This document shows, piece after piece, positions 1-6,001 of a stretch of DNA of 8,089 nt. Each line of letters begins with the position of its first letter. Positions within the stretch are counted from its first letter, which is position 1. The translations under genes were made by a program, and so were the position numbers. The notes under the pieces are model-generated. The model did not search any database and was not told the DNA's origin. It saw only the letters and a program-made list of their open reading frames with translations. The stretch comes from an uncultured Bacilli bacterium. Its GTDB lineage: Bacteria; Bacillota_I; Bacilli_A; RF39; UBA660. The stretch lies in assembly GCA_947585065.1 (NCBI GenBank), contig CANPWX010000043.1, positions 1 to 8,089 on the forward strand, in the 5' to 3' direction.

Positions 1-71
<71 letters not shown>

Positions 72-75
72 TTTT

Positions 76-152
76 GGTCCGTTGGTGAAGTGGTTGAACA
101 CACATGCCTTTCACGCATGCACTCATGGGTTCAAATCCCGTACGGATCACCA
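76..152 (+). tRNA. tRNA-Glu (anticodon UUC)
   Basis: Decodes GAA/GAG. The acceptor stem is GGTCCGT (76-82) with ACGGATC (142-148), including one G-T wobble. The anticodon stem is CATGC (103-107) with GCATG (115-119), and the anticodon TTC lies at 110-112. The discriminator is A149, with encoded CCA at 150-152. In Firmicutes that lack GlnRS, glutamyl-tRNA made by GluRS also supplies the mischarged Glu-tRNA(Gln) used by GatCAB, whose genes lie downstream here. The A discriminator is relevant to the nearby T-box, whose bulge prefers G. Confidence 0.97.
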
Positions 153-162
153 ATTAGAATAC

Positions 163-188
163 AAAGCCTTATTTTGAAAGGCTTTTTT
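163..188 (+). terminator. Rho-independent terminator of the tRNA cluster
   Basis: An 8-bp perfect stem, AAAGCCTT (163-170) with AAGGCTTT (178-185), encloses a 7-base loop and runs into six T bases (183-188). It begins 10 bases after the CCA of tRNA-Glu. It therefore separates tRNA transcription from the T-box operon, which has its own promoter. Confidence 0.88.
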
Positions 189-223
189 CATACAAAAATT
201 TTTCTGTTTTTCAAAGAAAGCAA

Positions 224-252
224 TTGACTTTTGCCATCGTTTTGTTTAAAAT
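224..252 (+). promoter_or_regulatory. Sigma-A-type promoter of the T-box operon
   Basis: The -35 is TTGACT (224-229) and the -10 is TAAAAT (247-252), separated by exactly 17 bases; each box differs from consensus by one base. Transcription would start near 258-260, just before the T-box leader. The preceding terminator and the absence of another good promoter before 493 support this as the operon promoter. Confidence 0.8.
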
Positions 253-258
253 AAAATA

Positions 259-475
259 GTAATTTTCTTAAATAAGAAACCAAGTAAAATGATTTTGTTT
301 TGCAAGAGAAGGCTAATGGGTGGAAATGCCTCAAAACAAACAGTTGAAAGAACAGTTCTTAGTATTTTTAAGAAACGGAGATATTCCGATAAAAAAGAAA
401 GAGTACCTAGGGTAAAGTAAGGTGGCACCGCGGGAACAACCCGTCCTTACAAAGAAATCCTAGTTTTTTTATTTT
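259..475 (+). promoter_or_regulatory. T-box riboswitch leader, Asn-type specifier AAC (overlapping GAA)
   Basis: The leader senses uncharged tRNA and controls the downstream operon. Stem I has a base helix AAGAA (274-278) with TTCTT (356-360), and an AGTA motif (283-286). A specifier loop strand GAAAGAACA (346-354) lies opposite. Above it are a 9-bp helix (294-302 with 332-340), an AAGAGA bulge (304-309), and a terminal stem AGGC/GCCT whose loop carries GGTGGAA (319-325). The codon next to the lower helix, in the position it holds in glyQS-type leaders, is AAC (351-353). A stem III hairpin CGGA/TCCG lies at 376-388. The conserved T-box is AAGGTGGCACCGCG (419-432). The antiterminator is helix GTAAGG (417-422)/CCTTAC (445-450), bulge TGGCACC (423-429), then GCGGG/CCCGT around an AACAA loop. 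The bulge TGGC pairs with GCCA, as expected for tRNA-Asn. Specifier, bulge and downstream asnS agree. Exact ends are inferred. Confidence 0.93.
407..470 (+). terminator. Candidate T-box terminator: closing helix plus T7, enclosing the antiterminator
   Basis: CTAGGGT (407-413) can pair with ATCCTAG (457-463), seven pairs including one G-T wobble, directly followed by seven T bases (464-470). The helix encloses the whole antiterminator fold rather than sharing a strand with it. The mutually exclusive switch usual in T-boxes is therefore not evident. The T-run placement supports a terminator role, but the mechanism is unclear. Confidence 0.5.
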
Positions 476-492
476 AGAAAGGAAAAAAACAA

Positions 493-1122
493 ATGGAAGA
501 ATTAGATTTATTAAAACGCTTGTTAAACTATTATTTTATAGATTCAAGTCAAAAACCAGAAAAAGAGGAAAAAGAAAATAAAGAAAAATTAATTGAAATA
601 TTAAATGAATTAGGTTTTGATAATATAAATTCCTTTTTAATTCAAAGTATATTATTAGGGGAGTATGATGCTGTAATTCTAAAAAAGATTAATATAAAGA
701 ATAATAATCGTTATATAAAATATTTTAAAAAAGTGCGAAAAGATGAAATTCAAAATTTAATTACTAAATATTTAATGTATCGTAAAAATCCGAATTTTCC
801 GAAAGAAGATTTATTAGAATTACAAATACTAATTGATTTATTAATGAGAAAAATTGGTTTTCGCGGAGAAATTGATGAAAGAATACTATGGAAATTTCGG
901 AATGGGGAAATAGAAATACCAAAAAAAGAAAACAAAAGAGAATTATTAAAAGAAAAGTTAAAAGAAAGCTATTATAATAGAGAACAAGATCCAGAAAACT
1001 TTCAGAGAGCATTTCAAGAATATTTTGACCCAGTAATAGATGTATATAATAGAAGTAAAGAAGAAATGATTCTCTTAACAGAAGATACAATAGGAAAGGA
1101 AGATAAAAATGTACTTAGATGA
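493..1122 (+). CDS. Hypothetical protein, first gene of the T-box operon
   Basis: I do not recognise this 209-aa protein. It is very rich in Lys, Glu, Ile, Leu and Asn, has no Cys or His, and has a single Trp (in LWKF). No signal peptide or membrane span is visible. It looks like a soluble, mostly helical cytoplasmic protein with a charged segment near residues 20-32 and another near 140-160. The start is supported by AAAGG (478-482), ten bases before ATG and just after the T-box T-run. It ends inside asnS with a 14-base overlap, so the two are probably translationally coupled. By hand count, 541-900 is about 21% G+C, against about 42% in sampled lines of asnS, which suggests weak constraint or separate ancestry. 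Control by the T-box hints at a role linked to tRNA-Asn or translation, but that is inference. It could also be a lineage-specific passenger gene. Confidence 0.8.
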   Translation: MEELDLLKRLLNYYFIDSSQKPEKEEKENKEKLIEILNELGFDNINSFLIQSILLGEYDAVILKKINIKNNNRYIKYFKKVRKDEIQNLITKYLMYRKNPNFPKEDLLELQILIDLLMRKIGFRGEIDERILWKFRNGEIEIPKKENKRELLKEKLKESYYNREQDPENFQRAFQEYFDPVIDVYNRSKEEMILLTEDTIGKEDKNVLR

Positions 1123-2476
1123 ATTATGGAAAAATTGTGAAAAATTAATAGGAAAGGAAATAGATGTTCATGGTTGGATTAGAAACCATAGACCTCAAAA
1201 AGAATTTGGGTTTATTGATTTTTCTGATGGCACAAGTGTAAAACATTTGCAAATTGTCTATGAGAAAAAAATAGAAAACTTTGAAAAAATTGTAGCATTC
1301 AGAAATGGTTCATCTATTATGGTAAAAGGAACACTCGAAAAAAGCGAGGGAAAAGGGCAAGACTATGAATTAAAAGCCAAAAAAATCACTTTAATTGGCG
1401 ATTGTCCAGAAGAATATCCATTGCAACCAAAAAGACATAGCCTAGAGTTTTTAAGAAGTATTGGTTATTTAAGACCAAGAGCTAATTTATTTCAAGCTGT
1501 TTTTCGCATTCGAAGTGTAGCAGCTTTAGCAATTCATGAATACTTTGGAAGCCATGGATTTGTCTACTTTCATGCTCCTTTAATTACCGCGAGTGATTGT
1601 GAAGGAGCAGGAGAAATGTTTCAAGTAACCACACTTCCAATAGAAAAATTAAATGGCGAAGTTGATTATAAAAAAGATTTTTTTGGTAAGAAAGCTTCTT
1701 TAACGGTATCCGGCCAATTACAAGCGGAAACATTTGCAACGGCATTCTCTAAAGTTTATACGTTTGGCCCTACCTTCCGTGCAGAAAACTCTAATACCAA
1801 AACCCATGCTTCTGAATTTTGGATGATTGAACCAGAAATGGCATTCTGTGATTTAGAAAAAGATATGGATGTTATGGAAGAAATGCTAAAATTTGTTGTG
1901 TCTTCTGTTTTAAAAAATGCTAAAGAAGAAATGGAATTTTTAGATAAATTTCAAGAACCAGGTTTAATTGAAAAACTAAATCATTTGGTTTCTACGAAAT
2001 TCACAAGAGTAACCCATGAAGAAGTCATCACGATTTTAAAACAAGCAGATGTCAAATGGGAATTTGCCCCTGAATATGGCTGTGATATTGCAAGAGAACA
2101 TGAAAAATATATTACTGAATACTTTCATGGACCAGTATTTATTACCAATTGGCCAAAAGATATCAAAGCATTCTATATGAAACAAAACTCAGATGGTAAA
2201 ACCGTTGCAGCAGTAGATTTAGAAGTGCCAGGAGCAGGAGAATTAATGGGCGGAAGTCAAAGAGAAGAAGACTACGATAAATTATTTGCAAGAATGGTAG
2301 AACTTCGTATGAATACGGAAGAAATGGAATGGTATTTGAACTTAAGAAAATTTGGAACAGTACCTCATTCCGGATTTGGTATGGGATTTGAAAGATTATT
2401 AATATATATTACAGGTGTAGAAAATATTAGAGATGTCATTCCTTATCCTAGAACTCCTGGATCCTGTGACTTTTAA
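1109..2476 (+). CDS. asnS: Asparagine--tRNA ligase (AsnRS)
   Basis: Class IIb synthetase that charges tRNA-Asn with asparagine using ATP in the cytoplasm. At 455 aa it is full length for bacterial AsnRS. An N-terminal OB-fold anticodon-binding domain (about 1-105, with VHGWIRNHR) precedes the catalytic core. Motif 1 lies around 146-159, ending in HAPLIT. SGQLQ is at 201-205. Motif 2 is at 223-246 (FRAENSNTKTH then EFWMIEPE). GELMGGSQREE is at 377-387. Motif 3 is at 422-448, with GFGMGFERL and IPYPR. The motif 2 sequence FRAENSNTKTH and the PRTPG C-terminus distinguish AsnRS from AspRS. The Shine-Dalgarno AGGAAAGGAAG (1092-1102) lies inside the upstream gene, which overlaps by 14 bases. An Asn-specifier T-box in the leader matches this gene's substrate, so expression should rise when uncharged tRNA-Asn accumulates. 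Confidence 0.97.
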   Translation: MYLDELWKNCEKLIGKEIDVHGWIRNHRPQKEFGFIDFSDGTSVKHLQIVYEKKIENFEKIVAFRNGSSIMVKGTLEKSEGKGQDYELKAKKITLIGDCPEEYPLQPKRHSLEFLRSIGYLRPRANLFQAVFRIRSVAALAIHEYFGSHGFVYFHAPLITASDCEGAGEMFQVTTLPIEKLNGEVDYKKDFFGKKASLTVSGQLQAETFATAFSKVYTFGPTFRAENSNTKTHASEFWMIEPEMAFCDLEKDMDVMEEMLKFVVSSVLKNAKEEMEFLDKFQEPGLIEKLNHLVSTKFTRVTHEEVITILKQADVKWEFAPEYGCDIAREHEKYITEYFHGPVFITNWPKDIKAFYMKQNSDGKTVAAVDLEVPGAGELMGGSQREEDYDKLFARMVELRMNTEEMEWYLNLRKFGTVPHSGFGMGFERLLIYITGVENIRDVIPYPRTPGSCDF

Positions 2477-2488
2477 AAAGGTGATGAT

Positions 2489-4246
2489 ATGAAAACAATT
2501 CAAAATGGTAAACTAACAGAAAGCGATGTAGGCCGTACTCTAACACTCTATGGTTGGGTAAACAAAAGAAGAGATATGGGTGGAGTTATTTTTATTGATC
2601 TTCGTGATCGAAGCGGTATTATGCAAGTAGTATTTAATCGTGGCTTTTTAAAAAATGATTTCGCGACTGCTGAGGAGTTGAAAAATGAGTATTGTATTTC
2701 AGTAACAGGAGAAATTCTACTTAGAGAAGAAGATCGAGTAAATCCAAATATTCCAACCGGTAAGATTGAACTTATGTGTTCTCATTTAGAAATATTATCA
2801 AAATGTGATATTTTGCCTTTTAATGTTTATGAAGACCGGGAATATAATGAAAATGTCGCGTTGAAATATCGATATTTAGATTTAAGAAGAGAAAAGCTTC
2901 AAAAAAATATCAAATTAAGACATGATGTGATTACCTATGCTAGAGAATATTTAAACTCTTTAGATTTTTTAGAAATCGAAACTCCTATTCTTTGCAAATC
3001 TACTCCCGAAGGAGCAAGAGATTATTTAGTTCCTTCTCGCGTCAACAAAAAAATGTTTTATGCATTGCCTCAAAGTCCTCAAATATTTAAACAACTATTA
3101 ATGGTATCTGGCTTTGAACGTTATTATCAAATTGCCCGTTGCTTTCGTGATGAAGACTTAAGAAGTGATCGGCAACCCGAATTTACGCAAATTGATATAG
3201 AAATGAGTTTTGCGGAAGAAGAAGATGTCTGGGAAGTTACCGAAGGCATGATGAAATATATTGTAAAAAAAGTAAAAAATTTAGATTTGCCGGATTTTCC
3301 AAGAATTACTTATCAAAATGCAATGGAAACGTATGGTACGGATAAACCAGATACAAGGTTTGAAATGCCCCTGCAAGACTTAACTGAGATACTTCGCGGG
3401 ACAAGTATGAATGTCTTTGCAAATGTCATAAATAAAGGTGGAATTATCAAATGTTTGATTGTTAAAAATCATGCGAACGACTATTCGAGGAGTGATGTAG
3501 AACATCTAACAGATTTCATTAAAATTTATGGAGCAAAGGGTCTTGCTTGGTTAAAATACGAAAACGATGATTTTACTGGTGTAATTGCCAAAAATTTAGA
3601 AAATGATCGACTTAAAAATATGAAAGATACCTATCACATTTCCAACAATGATTTAATTTTAATCATCGCAGATATTCCCAAAATTGTTTACGCATCTCTT
3701 GGAGCATTACGTTTAAAAATTGCCAATGATTTAAAACTAATACCGGAAAACAAATTAAATTTTATTTGGGTAACCGATTTTCCTTTTTTTGAATATTCAG
3801 AAACCGAAAAACGTTACAAAAGTAATCATAATCCATTTACAGCAATTAAAGATTTTGAAACTCTTAAAGATCCCGAACACTGTATTTCAAGAAGTTATGA
3901 TTTAGTATTAAATGGCTATGAACTTGCAAGTGGAGGAGTAAGAAATCATGAAAAAAATAAATTAATGGATGTCTTACAAGCTTTATCCATTCCTTTGGAA
4001 GAAGCAAAAAAACAATTTGGATTTTTAATGGATGCTTTTTCCTATGGACCACCACCTCATGCTGGAATTGCACCAGGAGTGGAAAGACTTGTAATGATTT
4101 TAGCAGGAACCAATGATATTAAAGATGTAGTGTGTTTTCCAAAAACACAAAGTGCAAGTGATCTTATGAGTGAATCACCAAACACAGTAAGTCCTAGTCA
4201 ATTAAAAGAATTAGGAATTTTATTAGAGGAGGAAGAATATGAGTAA
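2489..4246 (+). CDS. aspS: Aspartate--tRNA ligase (AspRS), bacterial type
   Basis: Class IIb synthetase charging tRNA-Asp, and tRNA-Asn as well if non-discriminating. At 585 aa it matches the bacterial type with an inserted GAD domain. The OB fold occupies about 1-110 (YGWVNKRRD, FIDLRDRSG). Catalytic motifs include TPEGARDYLVPSR (172-184), QSPQ (195-198), motif 2 at 219-241 (FRDEDLRSDRQPEFTQ), the GAD insertion around 290-415, and motif 3 near 526-552. Three sites depart from the E. coli pattern. ASGGVRNH (480-487) replaces GGGSVRIH but keeps the Arg expected to hold the substrate carboxylate. APG (528-530) replaces AFG. Met30 sits where known discriminating enzymes have Leu and non-discriminating ones His. 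AsnRS next door makes a discriminating enzyme more likely, but this is not proven. Shine-Dalgarno AAAGGTGAT (2477-2485) begins right after the asnS stop. The gene overlaps gatC by 8 bases. Confidence 0.96.
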   Translation: MKTIQNGKLTESDVGRTLTLYGWVNKRRDMGGVIFIDLRDRSGIMQVVFNRGFLKNDFATAEELKNEYCISVTGEILLREEDRVNPNIPTGKIELMCSHLEILSKCDILPFNVYEDREYNENVALKYRYLDLRREKLQKNIKLRHDVITYAREYLNSLDFLEIETPILCKSTPEGARDYLVPSRVNKKMFYALPQSPQIFKQLLMVSGFERYYQIARCFRDEDLRSDRQPEFTQIDIEMSFAEEEDVWEVTEGMMKYIVKKVKNLDLPDFPRITYQNAMETYGTDKPDTRFEMPLQDLTEILRGTSMNVFANVINKGGIIKCLIVKNHANDYSRSDVEHLTDFIKIYGAKGLAWLKYENDDFTGVIAKNLENDRLKNMKDTYHISNNDLILIIADIPKIVYASLGALRLKIANDLKLIPENKLNFIWVTDFPFFEYSETEKRYKSNHNPFTAIKDFETLKDPEHCISRSYDLVLNGYELASGGVRNHEKNKLMDVLQALSIPLEEAKKQFGFLMDAFSYGPPPHAGIAPGVERLVMILAGTNDIKDVVCFPKTQSASDLMSESPNTVSPSQLKELGILLEEEEYE

Positions 4247-4538
4247 ATTTACAAAAGAAATGGTCGATGACTATGCAAAAAAATTATTAATTTCTTTAAC
4301 TGAAGAAGAAAATCAAATGGTTTTAGATGAATTTGATTATATCGATGAAAATATTAATTTAATTAATGAAATCCCGAATATTCAATCGATTGAACCAATG
4401 ACTCATGCTTTAGATGATTTTGAATGTGATTTAAGAGAAGATGAAGTAGAAGAATCTATACCAATTGAGGATCTTTTAAAAAATGCTCATGGAACCGATG
4501 GAAGAGAAATTGAAGTAGTAAAGGTGGTAGGAGAATGA
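4239..4538 (+). CDS. gatC: Aspartyl/glutamyl-tRNA amidotransferase subunit C
   Basis: Small subunit of the GatCAB amidotransferase. In known structures it wraps around the GatA-GatB interface and stabilises the complex; it has no active site. The 99-aa length is normal. The sequence shows the family layout: an N-terminal helix with a KLLISLTEEE-type segment (about 15-24), an acidic helix around DEFDYIDE, then a proline-containing linker with IEPMTHA (51-57), and a short C-terminal part with IPIEDLLKNAH and GREIEVVKVV. The start is fixed by AGAGGAGG (4225-4232), six bases before ATG. It overlaps aspS by 8 bases and gatA by 4 (ATGA), the classic sign of translational coupling and of near-stoichiometric GatC, GatA and GatB production. 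Confidence 0.95.
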   Translation: MSKFTKEMVDDYAKKLLISLTEEENQMVLDEFDYIDENINLINEIPNIQSIEPMTHALDDFECDLREDEVEESIPIEDLLKNAHGTDGREIEVVKVVGE

Positions 4539-6001
4539 CTTATTTAGAGAAAAGTATTGAACAAATTCACGAGGCTTTAATAAATGGATCAGTAACAAGT
4601 GAAAGTTTGATTAAAGAAAGTATCGAAAAATCAAAATTAATACAAGAAAAATGTAATGCTTTTGTAACTATCTTGGAAGATGCAAAACCAAAAGAAGTGA
4701 CAGAAAATTTACTTTCTGGAATTCCATTTGGTGTGAAAGACAACTATTCTACAAAAGGAATACTTAGCACAGGTTCATCAAATACCCTAAAAGATTATGT
4801 TCCTTTTTTCACCGCGACTTGTGTACAAAACCTAGAAAATGCGGGAGCAATAATGGTAAATAAGACAGCTATGGATGAATTCGGAATGGGTGGAACAGGA
4901 ACTACAGCTCACACAGGTACCATTAAAAATCCTTGGGATACTACTCGTATGTGTGCAGGATCGAGTTCTGGATCTGCCGCGGCAGTAGCAAGTGGTGTTT
5001 ATCCTTATGCATTAGGAAGTGATACAGGAGATTCTATTCGAAAACCTGCCGCTTACTGTGGAATAGTGGGCTACAAACCAACCTATGGAATGATTAGTCG
5101 TTATGGACTATTTCCATTTGCATCTAGTTTGGATCACTGTGGAGTATTAACAAGAAGTGTCAAAGATGCTGCAATTGTAGTAGATGTAATGAAAGGAAAA
5201 GATCCACGAGACATGACTAGTTGGGATTCTTCTAACATTCATTTAAAAGATGCAACCGAAAAACCTTTACAAGCCAAAAAAGTTTGTTATATTAAAGAAT
5301 TATGTGATATAAAAAATTATGAAAATCCAAAAGAGGAATTAATAAAACATTTAGAAAATTTCCATCAAACATTAAATATTTTAAAAAATATGGGAGTAAC
5401 GGTGGAGGAAGTAAGTGTAGATGAAACATTGTTACAAGCATCTGCAAGTGTTTATGTTGTTTTATCTTGTGCAGAAGCAACCAGTAATTTATCTAATTTA
5501 ACTGGAATTATATTTGGACCACGGGGAAAAGGAAATACTTGGGAAGAAATGATGATGGATCATCGAACCAAAGGATTTTCTCCTTTAATTAAAAGACGTT
5601 TTGTAATAGGTTCTTATGTTTTACAAAAAGAAAATCAAGAAAGATATTTTAAGAATGCTGCAAGAGTACGAAGATTATTAGTAGATACATGGAAAAAACT
5701 ATTTGAAAACTATGATGCAGTTGTTTTACCTGTAGGAACAGGCCCAGCAAAGCCATTAAAAGAAGATAAAGATATGATAGGGAAAATAGATGAAAAAGTA
5801 CAAGCACTAGATGAACATTTGCAAATAGGAAATTTTGGCGGTTTTCCATCGATTACGATCCCAAATGGTTTTATTGGCAATTTACCAGTAGGAATAAATA
5901 TTACTGGCAATTGTTATCAAGATGAACTAGTTCTAAATCTTGCGTATCATTTAGAAAACGAAATGCCTTATAAAGGGCAAACAAGTGAGGTGTCAAAATG
6001 A
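4535..6001 (+). CDS. gatA: Aspartyl/glutamyl-tRNA amidotransferase subunit A (glutaminase/amidase)
   Basis: Amidase-signature subunit that releases ammonia from glutamine and passes it to GatB. It has 488 aa, the family length. Aligned by spacing with S. aureus GatA (K79, S154, S178, from memory), the catalytic triad is Lys68 (IPFGVKD), cis-Ser143 (AGSSSGS) and nucleophile Ser167 (GSDTGDSIRKPA). An Arg in IKRRFVIGSY and an Asp in VQALDEHL align with the glutamine-binding Arg and Asp. Two normally near-invariant signature positions differ: Asp166 replaces the Gly just before the nucleophile, and the cis-Ser stretch reads AGSSSG where GGSSGG is usual. Since the triad and ligands are kept, I expect an active lineage variant. 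Shine-Dalgarno AAGGTGG (4521-4527) lies within gatC. A 4-base ATGA overlap joins it to gatC, and another joins it to gatB. Confidence 0.96.
   Translation: MTYLEKSIEQIHEALINGSVTSESLIKESIEKSKLIQEKCNAFVTILEDAKPKEVTENLLSGIPFGVKDNYSTKGILSTGSSNTLKDYVPFFTATCVQNLENAGAIMVNKTAMDEFGMGGTGTTAHTGTIKNPWDTTRMCAGSSSGSAAAVASGVYPYALGSDTGDSIRKPAAYCGIVGYKPTYGMISRYGLFPFASSLDHCGVLTRSVKDAAIVVDVMKGKDPRDMTSWDSSNIHLKDATEKPLQAKKVCYIKELCDIKNYENPKEELIKHLENFHQTLNILKNMGVTVEEVSVDETLLQASASVYVVLSCAEATSNLSNLTGIIFGPRGKGNTWEEMMMDHRTKGFSPLIKRRFVIGSYVLQKENQERYFKNAARVRRLLVDTWKKLFENYDAVVLPVGTGPAKPLKEDKDMIGKIDEKVQALDEHLQIGNFGGFPSITIPNGFIGNLPVGINITGNCYQDELVLNLAYHLENEMPYKGQTSEVSK

Noticed and set aside
264..279. TTTCTTA/TAAGAAA inverted repeat at the leader start, considered as a terminator or anti-stem-I hairpin
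   Set aside because: Only two bases separate the arms and no T-run follows. It would compete with the stem I base, but there is too little evidence for a role.
246..428. 60-codon minus-strand open frame
   Set aside because: It is antisense to the T-box leader, whose conserved elements account for the sequence.
764..1090. 108-codon minus-strand open frame inside the hypothetical gene
   Set aside because: It is antisense to a gene with a good ribosome binding site and operon context. The frame arises from the low-G+C, Lys/Glu-rich coding strand and gives a Leu/Phe-rich translation typical of a shadow.
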